From NCBI GenBank assembly GCA_964586775.1, contig CAZPJD010000030.1, positions 15,261 through 79,260 of the forward strand: DNA of 64,000 nt. The letters run 5' to 3'. The translations under genes and the position numbers were made by a program. Positions 54,441 to 63,558 of the stretch are shown piece after piece. Positions within the stretch are counted from its first letter, which is position 1, and every line of letters begins with the position of its first letter. The stretch comes from JADLEX01 sp964586775 (GTDB taxonomy: Bacteria > Lernaellota > Lernaellaia > JACKCT01). The notes below the pieces were generated by a model that was not told the origin of the DNA, did no database searches, and saw only the letters and a program-made list of their open reading frames with translations.

Positions 54441-54815
54441 TCAGGCGCGCGGATCGACGTTTTCGCCGGGCGCGTAACGCAGCACCGTGACATTTTCGAG
54501 CGTCACGAGTCCCTCGCCCATCAAGGCGTCGAGACGTGGCAGGACGCGGTCGATGTTTTCGCGGCTATCGACGACTTCGATGATGATCGGCAGGTCCTGC
54601 GAGAGACGGAGCAGGTGGCCGGTGTGCAGGTGGCTCTTGGCCCCGAAGCCCAGAATGCCGCGCAGCACCGTCGCGCCGGCAATCTTCTCCGCGCGCAGCA
54701 ATTCGACGATCTCCAGGTAGAGCGGCTTGCGACCGGCCCGATCGTCCTCGCCGATGAAGATGCGCATCAGGGTCCGCGTTCCCGCCAGTCGCCGCATGGC
54801 CCGCCGCTCGGTCAT
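54441..54815 (-). CDS. DUF190 protein, fluoride-exporter partner
   Basis: 124 residues. TLMRIFIGEDDRAGRKPLY, GATVLRGILGFGAKSHLH and LPIIIEVVDSRENIDRVLP are typical of DUF190, a PII-like protein often encoded with crcB. Start ATG 54815 overlaps the crcB stop (ATGA). The family likely regulates or modulates CrcB; that is inference. Confidence 0.9.
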   Translation of the reverse strand: MTERRAMRRLAGTRTLMRIFIGEDDRAGRKPLYLEIVELLRAEKIAGATVLRGILGFGAKSHLHTGHLLRLSQDLPIIIEVVDSRENIDRVLPRLDALMGEGLVTLENVTVLRYAPGENVDPRA

Positions 54816-55201
54816 CGCACGCCTCCCAGCAGGTATCGCGAAACCTGCATCGCCGCCCCGCACGCCATGAGACACAAACCGACGTTCAGCAGCACATTGA
54901 CGCCGGCGCGCGTCCAATCGCCGTCTTCCAGATACTTCAGGGTTTCGTAACTGAAGGTCGAGAACGTGGTGAACGCGCCGAGGAATCCGATGGCCAGCGC
55001 CGAGCGCCACTCGGCGGAGAGCCAGGCGCCCGTCAGACCGATTTCCATCAGCGCGCCGAGCAGAAACGACCCGAGCACATTGACCGCCAGCGTTCCGTGG
55101 GCGAACGAGGTCCCGAATACCCGGTACACGACGCCGCTCATGGCATACCGACTTACGGCGCCGATCGCGCCGAACCCGCCGATCAGAAGCCAGATCCGCA
55201 T
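54812..55201 (-). CDS. crcB: Fluoride exporter CrcB/FluC
   Basis: 129 residues with four hydrophobic segments. GGFGAIGAVSRY, NVLGSFLLGALMEIG and GFLGAFTTFSTFSYE are the conserved Fluc channel motifs. Exports fluoride. ATG 55201 is chosen for typical length; ATG 55210 is close. No fluoride riboswitch signature was seen upstream. Confidence 0.92.
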   Translation of the reverse strand: MRIWLLIGGFGAIGAVSRYAMSGVVYRVFGTSFAHGTLAVNVLGSFLLGALMEIGLTGAWLSAEWRSALAIGFLGAFTTFSTFSYETLKYLEDGDWTRAGVNVLLNVGLCLMACGAAMQVSRYLLGGVR

Positions 55202-55420
55202 CAAACCCATCCCGTCGTCTCGAAAAATGTCGGGACGCTTACCGCCACGCGACGATCCGCGCCCTCGATTCCGGTTATGGTCGTGTGCGGGCGAAAGCGT
55301 GTCAACTCGGTTTCCCCCTTGCACGATATCGCGCGAATTCCTACACTGATCTTATTGCGAATGCATGGTCGATGGTCGAGCGGGTCAAAACGATGTGCGA
55401 ATTGACCTGGGGGGTGCACC

Positions 55421-55810
55421 ATGAAGGAGCCGTCGGTTCTGATCGTGGAAGATGACGAGGTCGCGGCGGAGATCCTTCAGCAGTTCGTGCATCATCACCG
55501 CCCGCAGGCCCGCGTGGAGTGGTGCTGGAACGGCTACGAAGCGCTCGTGCGCGTACAGGATTTTCAGCCCGATCTCATCCTGCTCGATTACATGATGCCC
55601 AAGCTCGACGGGCGCGAGTTCATTTCCACGCTGCGCACGCTCGATACCTGTCGGGGATGCTACATCGCCGTGATTTCGGCGTACGTCGATCGGATCAACG
55701 AAAAAGGATTCATCGACCTCGGCGCGCAGGAAGTGCTTTCCAAGCCGGTCAATTCTTCGCAGATCGCCGCGCTGCTCGACCGGGTCGCCGGCGAGCGCGC
55801 CTCGGCCTGA
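55421..55810 (+). CDS. Single-domain response regulator
   Basis: 129 residues, receiver only: LIVEDDEVAAEIL, phosphoacceptor Asp56 in LLDYMMPKLDG, VISAYVDR and LSKPVNSSQ. No output domain. It ends 3 bases from the stop of the multi-PAS kinase on the other strand, and may be its partner. A G-rich ribosome site precedes the ATG. Confidence 0.9.
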   Translation: MKEPSVLIVEDDEVAAEILQQFVHHHRPQARVEWCWNGYEALVRVQDFQPDLILLDYMMPKLDGREFISTLRTLDTCRGCYIAVISAYVDRINEKGFIDLGAQEVLSKPVNSSQIAALLDRVAGERASA

Positions 55811-55813
55811 CGT

Positions 55814-58800
55814 TTACACCACGTCGTTCTGATCGTCGGGCGAGTCCAGGTCGATCTCGAACGTGAAGCGGCTTCCTCGACCGACCGCACTCTCGGCGGT
55901 GATGGCGCCTCCCATGAGTTCCACGAACTCCCGCGTGATGGCGAGTCCCAGTCCTGTTCCCTGATACGCGCGCGTGGTGGAATCGTCGGCCTGAAAAAAC
56001 GCGTCGAAGATGTGCGGCAGGTGCTCGGCCGCGATGCCGATTCCCGTGTCGCGAATCTCGAATCGGGTGTTGCGACCGACGCCTTCGCCGACCTGAACCG
56101 CCAGCTCCACGCTCCCCAGGGCGGTGAATTTGATGGCATTGCCGATCAGATTGTTGAGGACGAGTTCCAGCATGACGGGATCACCGACGACGTCCTCCCG
56201 AATGTCTTCGCCGATGTCGAGCCGGAAATCGAGCGCCTTGGCACGCGCCTGCGGTTCGTAGCGCTCGAAGATGTCGGTGACGAGGCCGCGCAGCGGGAAC
56301 CGCGTCGGTTCGGGCGTGTACTTTCCGGCCTCGATTTTCGAGAGCTTGAGCAGATTGTTCACGATCAGCAGCAGGGATTGCGCCGCGCGGCGGATGAGCG
56401 TCGTGTAGTGCCGTCGCTTGTCCACCGCCATTTCCGGTTCGAGTTCCAACACCTCCACGAGGCCGATCACCGCGTTGAGCGGCGTTCGCAGCTCATGACT
56501 CATGTTCGCGAGAAACCGGCCCTTGAGCAGATCCGCCTCGCGGGCTTTGGACAGGGCATCGCGAAGGTCGTCGAGCGTTCGGCGGCGGTCGGCGTCGTCC
56601 TGCGCGATCACGATCCGAGCCACGGTTTCGCCGTCCGCGCCGGTGATGTTGGAAATGGTCGTGAGCGACGGAAACGTCGCGCCGTCCGCGCGGCGACGCC
56701 CGAGCTCGCCGGAGTGCGCACCGGTGTCGTTCACGACCTCGAGAAACGGCAGCGCCTCCTGATTCCACTGTTCGGCGGTATGAAGGCTCGCGATGTCCGT
56801 TCCCACGAGAGTTCCGGGCGGGAAGCCGTGCATGCGATCCCACGCCGGATTCGAAAACGAAATGCGACCGTCGAGACCGACGACCGCGATCCCGTGCAGC
56901 GACTGCTCGACCGCGCGCTGGAATGTGCGGAGCGCGCCTTCGCTCTCCTTGTGCCGGCGGATGTCCGTCAGTACGATGACCACGCCGGTCGCCGAGCCGT
57001 CGCGTTGCATCGGTGCCATCCGCGCCAGATACCAACCCCGGGTTCCGTCGCGCATGAGTCCGCGCAGTTCGAGTTCGCGCGTGACGCCGTGCTCGTACGC
57101 CTCGCGAAACGCGGCGACCGCCGCAGGGCGATCGGCCTCGTCGACGAATTGTTCGATCGATCGCCCGATGTACCCGGCAACGACGGCCTCATCGCCGGTA
57201 TTGACGAATTGAAGCCGCATGTCGCCGTCGGCGATGACAATGTGGTCCGGCGAATGCGCGACCAGAGAGCGAAATCGGGTCTCGCTTTCCTTGTGCGCGT
57301 CCCGGGCGCGTCGTTCCTCCGTCACATCGGTCGCGATGATCATGGTCCGCGCGGAACCGTCCTGCGCGAACCGAACGAATCGGCTTCGCCAGGTTTGGTC
57401 CGCGTCGCCGACTCGTGTCTCGATTTCAAACTGCGCCGCGACACCGGATTTGGCGGTCGCCAGAGCGGCGTCGAGGATGTGCCGATCCTCCGGGCGCGTG
57501 AAAACGCCGACCGGTTTTCCCATCACATCATCGATGCTCGCGTCGGGCACCGCGATGCGGTTGAGGTAGACATAGCGGTCGTTCTCGTCGAGCACGCCGA
57601 CGAAGTCGGGCAGGTTTGCGACGAGCGCGCGCAAGAACGACTCGGACCGTGTGATTCGGGAGAGCGACTCCTTCGACTCGGTGATGTTCCGCGCCGCGGC
57701 GAGCACCGTCCGCGTTCGCCCGGCGGCGTCGAACTCCGGCATCAGCAGCCAGTCGATCCAGATGCCCGTCGGGAGACGGAACTCCAGACGTTGTGGTTCA
57801 CCCTTCCGGAACGTCTCGCGGATCGCGTTCTCCCACAGATCCACAAGTTCCGCCGGAAAATCGAGCTGGCCGTGCGTCTTGCCGACGAAGTCGGCCGCCG
57901 CGATGCCGGTCTGCTCCTCGACGACCGAGTTCACATAGAGGTGGCGGCACTCGTGGTCGAAACGCATGATCGTGTCGCGTGAATTTTCGGCCAGCGTTCG
58001 GAATCGCTCCTCCGACGCGCGCAGGGCGTCCTCGGCGTTCTTGACCGCGGAAACGTCGCGCGAGATCGAGATCGTTCCGACGATCTTGCCGTGGCTGTCC
58101 TCCCACGGCAGCACCGTCGTTGCGAGCCACGCGGTATCCTTTCCCCCGAAGCGCCCGCGCTCGATCGCGTCGATCTTCGCGTCGCCCGTTTGCAGGATCA
58201 GTTCCTCGTTCTTGCGGATTCGCGCGGCCAAGGGAGCGGGCAGATAGTCCGCGTCGGTGCGACCGAGCGCGTGGTGAGGATCCTCCACGCCGAGCCAGTG
58301 GGCTTGGGCCGAGTTGATCCGCACGTAACGTCCGTGCACGTCCTTGAATGAGATGGCGAAGGGAGCGTTGTCCAGCAGCGCCTTCACCAGGTTTTGCTCA
58401 TGACGCAGATGCCGTGTCGCTTCGTGGTGCCGCTCGATCTCGTGGCGCAGCGTTTCGTTCGTGTGCGTGAGTTCCTCAGTGCGCCGGCGGACCTCGGCCT
58501 CGAGGTTGTCGAGCGTTTCCTGCAACCGCTGCCGGGCGAGAATCGTGTCGTTCACGTCGCGGATGAGCACGAAGGACCAATCCGCGTGCATGAAGGGCGA
58601 GCGTCGGCCGGAGACCTCCACGAAGAACTGCGAGCCGTCCTTGCGCAGCGCGCGCGTGACGTAAGGGCGCGGCGACTCGTCCGCGGCTTTGGCGCGCAGC
58701 TCGGCGTGAACCTCCGGCGGGAAATGGCGGAACGGGTCCGTACCGACGGCCTCGTCCGCGCTGTAACCGAACATCGAGCACAGGGCGGGATTCACCTCGA

Positions 58801-59338
58801 GAATGCGCCCGTCCTTGAAGATGCACATTCCCTCGAAAAGGGCGCTGGTGACACCGCGATACCGGGCCGCCCAAAGATCGCAGGTGCGGCGCAGTTCCTC
58901 GAGCGGTTCGTCGTTTTCCAGCAGCCAGAACTCACTGTCGGTCGGCGCCTGCGTGAGAAAGATCGGGTGCGCGACGACGGTCGCGTGCGACGACTTGTCG
59001 CGCACGAGTCTGCGTTTGGCGGAATTTTCGCTTTGGCCCGCGGGCGCCGATTCAAATTGGAGCAGCTCATTTTTCGACGCACCGACGAGCGCGTCGCCGG
59101 AAATCGCGCCCAGCATCCGCGCGGCGGCCGCATTGGATCGCACGCACAAATCCTTGCGAAATTCCAGCACCCCTTCGTCGAGCGCCTCGACGAGCGACCA
59201 GAGGGTCCGCGAATCGAAGTTTTGCGTCTTGATGCGCTCGTCGCGCTGCTCCAGACGCTGCTCGAGCTCGCGAATTCGCCCGCGAAGCTCCTCGAATTTT
59301 GCGAAGACCATTTGGTCGGAGTCCGGATCCGAAGTCAT
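55814..59338 (-). CDS. Soluble multi-PAS sensor histidine kinase
   Basis: 1174 residues, no membrane segments, so a cytoplasmic sensor. A coiled coil (about 10-30) is followed by about seven PAS or PAS-like modules, for example LFEGMCIFKDGRILEVNPAL, LLDNAPFAISFKDVHGRYV, LVANLPDFVGVLDENDRYV and VEQSLHGIAVVGLDGRISF. HisKA has the H-box NMSHELRTPLNAVIG, and the ATPase shows LNNLIGNAIKFT, RDTGIGI and GTGLGLAI, all intact. It has no receiver domain. It likely acts with the neighbouring single-domain response regulator. The start ATG 59338 follows GGGGAGAGG. Confidence 0.9.
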   Translation of the reverse strand: MTSDPDSDQMVFAKFEELRGRIRELEQRLEQRDERIKTQNFDSRTLWSLVEALDEGVLEFRKDLCVRSNAAAARMLGAISGDALVGASKNELLQFESAPAGQSENSAKRRLVRDKSSHATVVAHPIFLTQAPTDSEFWLLENDEPLEELRRTCDLWAARYRGVTSALFEGMCIFKDGRILEVNPALCSMFGYSADEAVGTDPFRHFPPEVHAELRAKAADESPRPYVTRALRKDGSQFFVEVSGRRSPFMHADWSFVLIRDVNDTILARQRLQETLDNLEAEVRRRTEELTHTNETLRHEIERHHEATRHLRHEQNLVKALLDNAPFAISFKDVHGRYVRINSAQAHWLGVEDPHHALGRTDADYLPAPLAARIRKNEELILQTGDAKIDAIERGRFGGKDTAWLATTVLPWEDSHGKIVGTISISRDVSAVKNAEDALRASEERFRTLAENSRDTIMRFDHECRHLYVNSVVEEQTGIAAADFVGKTHGQLDFPAELVDLWENAIRETFRKGEPQRLEFRLPTGIWIDWLLMPEFDAAGRTRTVLAAARNITESKESLSRITRSESFLRALVANLPDFVGVLDENDRYVYLNRIAVPDASIDDVMGKPVGVFTRPEDRHILDAALATAKSGVAAQFEIETRVGDADQTWRSRFVRFAQDGSARTMIIATDVTEERRARDAHKESETRFRSLVAHSPDHIVIADGDMRLQFVNTGDEAVVAGYIGRSIEQFVDEADRPAAVAAFREAYEHGVTRELELRGLMRDGTRGWYLARMAPMQRDGSATGVVIVLTDIRRHKESEGALRTFQRAVEQSLHGIAVVGLDGRISFSNPAWDRMHGFPPGTLVGTDIASLHTAEQWNQEALPFLEVVNDTGAHSGELGRRRADGATFPSLTTISNITGADGETVARIVIAQDDADRRRTLDDLRDALSKAREADLLKGRFLANMSHELRTPLNAVIGLVEVLELEPEMAVDKRRHYTTLIRRAAQSLLLIVNNLLKLSKIEAGKYTPEPTRFPLRGLVTDIFERYEPQARAKALDFRLDIGEDIREDVVGDPVMLELVLNNLIGNAIKFTALGSVELAVQVGEGVGRNTRFEIRDTGIGIAAEHLPHIFDAFFQADDSTTRAYQGTGLGLAITREFVELMGGAITAESAVGRGSRFTFEIDLDSPDDQNDVV

Positions 59339-59653
59339 CCTCTCCCCACGTCGCATTGCTCGGGTCGTCCGACGATTTGCGCTCGCGAAATCGACCGCGA
59401 CCCCGAGCCGGAAATACGCACGGCGCGCAAACCGACGTTCTCGACGTCGCGCGTCGAAATGAAAGTTTCGCGTCGGCGCGCGAAACGGCGCGCCAATCAA
59501 TTCGGGGCCATTGTTAATGTGTGCGTCGCTTCGTTGCAACGGTGCGACAAGGGGACTTTCCCACGCGGGCCATTCAACGTCGCGCCGGCGAGCGAAATTC
59601 CTGGGCAGATGGGGCGGATCGATTTCCGCGGCGAGGATACGGCGGATGTGGCG
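59339..59653. other. Intergenic region between the multi-PAS kinase and XRE-cupin genes
   Basis: About 315 bases. The inverted repeat GTTTCGCG (59465-59472) and CGCGAAAC (59479-59486) is visible near the kinase start side. Otherwise no gene, RNA gene or clear terminator is recognised; an open reading frame continuing upstream of the kinase looks non-coding. Confidence 0.5.
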
Positions 59654-60184
59654 CTAGCGGCTCTTGGGCAACGTGACGCACAGGAATTCGGAGTCTTCGT
59701 CGAAACTGAATTCGCAGCTCTCGGAAACGTCGAATCGAAGCGCGTTTCCCGATGGCAGCTCATGGTCGTGACCGAGTACCCGCGCGCGAATCCGGCCATT
59801 CAGAACCCAAGCCACATGCGAAGTTCCCGCAGGCGGTTCGTAGTTGAGTCCTTCGCCCGGCGCACGCCGAAACAACCGAATTTCGAGATCCGGCCATCCG
59901 ATGAATCGCGAATGTCCATCGGTGAAGTCCTCGGGGGATTCGGTCACCTGATGCGTTGTGGGCGTGGCGATTTCCAGAAGCTGCGCCGGACGCATTCCAA
60001 AAAACGTCGCCAACGCCGAGAGCGTCGACAGGCTCGGTTGATTCTGATTCGTTTCAATTCGGGTGAGCGTCGAGAAGCTGATTCCCGTCGCATCGGAAAG
60101 CGATTCGAGCGTCACGCGACGGCGACTGCGCAGTTCGCGCAGTACGGAAAAGTCGTATGATTCGGGTCGGACGCGTCGTTCCAC
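59654..60184 (-). CDS. XRE-family regulator with cupin domain
   Basis: 176 residues. The N-terminal helix-turn-helix (about 15-75) reads LRELRSRRRVTLESLSDATG and GISFSTLTRIETNQNQPSL. The C-terminal half is a cupin with APGEGLNYEPPAGTSHVAWVL-like metal/ligand residues and LPSGNALRFDV. Such proteins repress genes in response to small molecules. GTG 60184 (AGGAG 7 bases upstream) is preferred over GTG 60187. Confidence 0.88.
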   Translation of the reverse strand: MERRVRPESYDFSVLRELRSRRRVTLESLSDATGISFSTLTRIETNQNQPSLSTLSALATFFGMRPAQLLEIATPTTHQVTESPEDFTDGHSRFIGWPDLEIRLFRRAPGEGLNYEPPAGTSHVAWVLNGRIRARVLGHDHELPSGNALRFDVSESCEFSFDEDSEFLCVTLPKSR

Positions 60185-60206
60185 CACCGCTCTCCTTTGT
60201 TTCCCT

Positions 60207-60233
60207 ATAAACGAATTATGGATCGATGTTTAT
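60207..60233. promoter_or_regulatory. AT-rich inverted repeat upstream of the XRE-cupin gene
   Basis: ATAAAC (60207-60212) and GTTTAT (60228-60233) form a spaced inverted repeat in an AT-rich stretch, directly before the XRE-cupin start. It is a candidate autoregulatory site and promoter. Confidence 0.35.
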
Positions 60234-60412
60234 GATGAAAGCCATTGTTAGGTCTTTGTTCATTTATGAGGAATAATCGGTACTTGGCGGACCAAGGGGC
60301 GAATCGTTTACGAAGAACGCGGTGGCCGCCCAGGTCCGTGAGGTGGTCGCGAAAAATCGGCGGTCGCCAAATCGGCCACGTGCGGCGATTCGCGCGACGT
60401 CGCGCCGCCCGC

Positions 60413-61351
60413 CTAGCAGCCGCTTTCCCGCAGGAAGACGGCGAGATCGAGATAGAAGTCCATGTACGGGAAGTCGATGAAACCGAGCGGGTGGCCGACG
60501 ATGCCGAAGTGGTCGGTGGGCAACTCGCCGAGGTTTTCGCCGTAGGTTGCCGATTCGCAGCCGATGATGCCGTCGTTGCAGCCTTCCATCGACTCGATGA
60601 TCGCATGCGTGATGGCGAGCGGCGCGAAGATCTCCTCGCCATTGCCGTGGAACGAGAAGTACCTCACGCGCTCGTCGTCGGGGTTCGCCGGGTTGAAGAC
60701 GTCGCGCACATACGGGCGCGTCACCTGCACCACGCCTTCCCAGTCCATGCCGAGCAGTTCCAGCACCGCGTCCGCGGCGTCCTCGGCCACATCGGGCAGA
60801 ATCCCCGTTGCGAAATCCGCGATCGACGCGCCCTGATGCGGAGTCGAGAGCGTCACGAGGCACGCGACGCGATCGCCCCATCCCATCGTCGAGATCAGAT
60901 AGCGCGCGTCGAGGCCGCCCTGACTGTGCGCGATGATGTTGACCTTTTGCCCGGGATATCGCTCGTCGATCTTGTTCGCGAGCTGGTTCGCGCGAGTCTC
61001 CATCGTGTTGATCGAGCTGACCCATGGCTCGAAGACGTCGTAGCCGAACGCCGCGTAAGTGTCGGCGACGAGGTAGAAATTCGACAGGGGTCCCAGATAT
61101 CCCCAACCCATGAAACCGTGAGCCAGGACGATGGGGTACTTTGTTGGACCGAGCGCGTCCTCAGGCGGCGGAAGCGGCGCCCAGGTGTCGTCATCCGCGG
61201 TGTCGCCGATGTCGTCGTCGTCGAGCGTCGTGTCCGCGTCGTCGTCGGACTCCTTGGTATTCGAGTCGCCGTCGCCCGCGCACGCGGCAGTCATCGCCAT
61301 GACCAACGAGAAGCACATCGCCCGTTTCCAAAAAGTTATTCCATCGGACAT
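60413..61351 (-). CDS. Lipoprotein alpha/beta-hydrolase (triacylglycerol lipase-like) with Asp-rich linker
   Basis: 312 residues. Start ATG 61351 (GGAG upstream). Lipobox TAAC, then an acidic linker (SDDDADTTLDDDD). The hydrolase has YPIVLAHGFMGWG (oxyanion region), NIIAHSQGGLDARYL (nucleophile Ser in GHSxG-like AHSQGG), VTLSTPHQG and a His near GELPTDHFGIVG. The Asp is likely NDGIIGCES. It matches bacterial lipases of the Pseudomonas type. The C-terminus ends in Cys. Confidence 0.86.
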   Translation of the reverse strand: MSDGITFWKRAMCFSLVMAMTAACAGDGDSNTKESDDDADTTLDDDDIGDTADDDTWAPLPPPEDALGPTKYPIVLAHGFMGWGYLGPLSNFYLVADTYAAFGYDVFEPWVSSINTMETRANQLANKIDERYPGQKVNIIAHSQGGLDARYLISTMGWGDRVACLVTLSTPHQGASIADFATGILPDVAEDAADAVLELLGMDWEGVVQVTRPYVRDVFNPANPDDERVRYFSFHGNGEEIFAPLAITHAIIESMEGCNDGIIGCESATYGENLGELPTDHFGIVGHPLGFIDFPYMDFYLDLAVFLRESGC

Positions 61352-61582
61352 CGACATCTCCATCGGACCGTCGGGACGATCCTGAGGTCTCTCGGCCTGT
61401 ACGTCAATTCCGTGCGGAATGGGATTTGCCTCATCGGTGTGTGGAGACGTACCTGCACCGATACAAGGGAAGTCGCGTGACTTTCGCGCAACATCGAAAC
61501 GGGTGTTGCGCCGTCGGGGCGGGTCTGGCACCGTCAATAGCCTCGTATTCGCGAACGAATCGGTCATGGAGAAATGGACGTG

Positions 61583-63493
61583 ATGCGAAAGACTCGTTGG
61601 ATGATTCTTGTCTCGCTGTGGCTTGCGCTGGGCTGCGTTCTCGCGGCATGCGGTGACGATGACGACGACTCCGGGAGCCCAAACGGCACCGCCGCCGACG
61701 ACGATACCGGCGACGGACCGGATGACGACACGGACGACGATATCGACGACGACGTGGACGACGACGCGGATGACGACGACGTTCCAGTCAAGGCCAAAAT
61801 CGCCGTCGTGTCGGATTTGCACATCTGGTACCCCGAAACGGAACTGGGCGATGAGACCGCGATTCCGGCCTATCCCGCGTTGCTCGCGCACGAGGCGCTG
61901 CAATACATCCGAAACGAAGGTCCTGTCATTTCCCGCGCCGTGATTCTCGACGCCATCTCCCGGGGTGTCACGCACATCGTTCTCAACGGCGATTTCAGCG
62001 ACTCGGTCGAGCGGGCCGTGTACGATGCGTTCACCGAGGATCTCAAGGGCTACGAACAGCAGTACGGCGTGGACTTTCTGTTCGTGCGCGGCAATCACGA
62101 TGCGATCACGAACGCCAATCACGAAACCGGCGAACCCAACACTTCGCCCCTGTTCGACGGCATGCTGCTGAACAACTCCCGCACGTTCAGCATCGGCGCT
62201 CTGGAACTGTTCGATCTTTTCGAGCCGTTCGGCCTGAGCGCGACCGACACCGACGGCTCGCCCGAGGGCTACGCCTTCTGGGAATTCGGCCCTCAGACCG
62301 AAAACGGGTGCGGCACCGTCGAGTCCGAAGAAGACTGCGCGACGCAGACCCAGTTCAGCTATCTGGTCGAGCCCGTGGACGGCATCTGGTTTCTGGTCAT
62401 CGACACCAACGGATTCTCCGTCAACGGCGGCGATTCCGGCTGGGGCGGCGACAGCCTGAAGACCGCAAAACCCCGCACGTGGGCCTGGATCGCCGACGTT
62501 TACGCCCGGGCGGCCGAGCAGGGTAAAACGGTGGTCGCGTTCGGTCACCACAACCTGGGCGACCCCTTTTGCGGACTCATGTTCGACCGGCTTGGATTTC
62601 TGGAAGGCGCGCTCTTCGACACCCGACGCTCGGCGACGGAGCTGGCCGGACTGGGGATGAACCTCTACGTCAGCGGCCACCTGCACATGGACTACATCTC
62701 CGAGTACGTGACGGACGACGTCAGCATCATCGACGTCCAGACGCCGAGCCTGACCAACTACCCCGTCGGCTACCGCCTTTTCACGTTCCTTGACGACGCG
62801 ACGGTGGACGTCGAGACGATCGTGGTGCGCGACGTGCCCGAATGGGATCGCTATCTCGGCGACTACCAGGCATTCGCCGACGCGAACGATTACAGCTTCG
62901 AGGAATTCGCCGTTCAGGACTCGCCGACCTTCGACGCCTACGTCGATCGCAGCTTCGAGCACATGATCTCGGCGAAGATCGTGGGTGCGGTCGGCGATGG
63001 CGTGATCCCGATCCTGAAGCTCGTCCGCCTGTACGACCTGTTGTTGCTCGCCGGGCTCGGCAAGAGCACGCAAAGCGTCGCGGTCGAAGAAGGGCGACTC
63101 GGCATCCTGGCGGACGCGGCGTTCGAGCGGGCGACCCGAAACGCCATCGACGATCGCATCGAGAACGCGGGCCTTTCGGTGGACGAGTTCAAATCGCTGA
63201 GCATTTACGACATGGCCTACGCCACCGTACGGATTCAGTTCGGGGCGAAGCTCGCCGTCGACCAGATGGAGCAGGATGGGACGCTGGCCTACTTCCAGTT
63301 CTTCGTGAACTTCATGCAGGGCCGGTCACTGACTTTTCTGGAAGAACGGGTGCAAACGGATCGAGACCGATCGCTGCTGTCGACGCTGCTCGCGATCCTC
63401 GACGATCTGCTCAACGACTACTGGTGGCAGCGCCCGTATATGGGAAAGGTGCGCATCGACCTGACGACGAACGCCATCGAGGAACTCGAATAG
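61583..63493 (+). CDS. Lipoprotein metallophosphoesterase with Asp-rich linker
   Basis: 636 residues from ATG 61583 (GGAG 11 bases upstream; GTG 61580 or ATG 61574 possible). Lipobox LAAC, then an acidic linker up to about residue 68. The calcineurin-like domain has VVSDLHIW, VLNGDFSD, VRGNHDA, FGHHNLGD and YVSGHLHMD, all metal-binding motifs. The last 250 residues are helical and unassigned. Removes phosphate from an unknown periplasmic or surface substrate. Confidence 0.87.
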   Translation: MRKTRWMILVSLWLALGCVLAACGDDDDDSGSPNGTAADDDTGDGPDDDTDDDIDDDVDDDADDDDVPVKAKIAVVSDLHIWYPETELGDETAIPAYPALLAHEALQYIRNEGPVISRAVILDAISRGVTHIVLNGDFSDSVERAVYDAFTEDLKGYEQQYGVDFLFVRGNHDAITNANHETGEPNTSPLFDGMLLNNSRTFSIGALELFDLFEPFGLSATDTDGSPEGYAFWEFGPQTENGCGTVESEEDCATQTQFSYLVEPVDGIWFLVIDTNGFSVNGGDSGWGGDSLKTAKPRTWAWIADVYARAAEQGKTVVAFGHHNLGDPFCGLMFDRLGFLEGALFDTRRSATELAGLGMNLYVSGHLHMDYISEYVTDDVSIIDVQTPSLTNYPVGYRLFTFLDDATVDVETIVVRDVPEWDRYLGDYQAFADANDYSFEEFAVQDSPTFDAYVDRSFEHMISAKIVGAVGDGVIPILKLVRLYDLLLLAGLGKSTQSVAVEEGRLGILADAAFERATRNAIDDRIENAGLSVDEFKSLSIYDMAYATVRIQFGAKLAVDQMEQDGTLAYFQFFVNFMQGRSLTFLEERVQTDRDRSLLSTLLAILDDLLNDYWWQRPYMGKVRIDLTTNAIEELE

Positions 63494-63558
63494 ATCTTCG
63501 CTCCTCTGCAATGAACTCGTTCGGAAATCGAGTCATTGGTCGAAAGCGGGGAGGAACG

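Noticed and set aside
55202..55290. Fluoride riboswitch upstream of crcB
   Set aside because: The expected conserved core (GATGG...CTGATG-type) is not visible in the leader on the minus strand.
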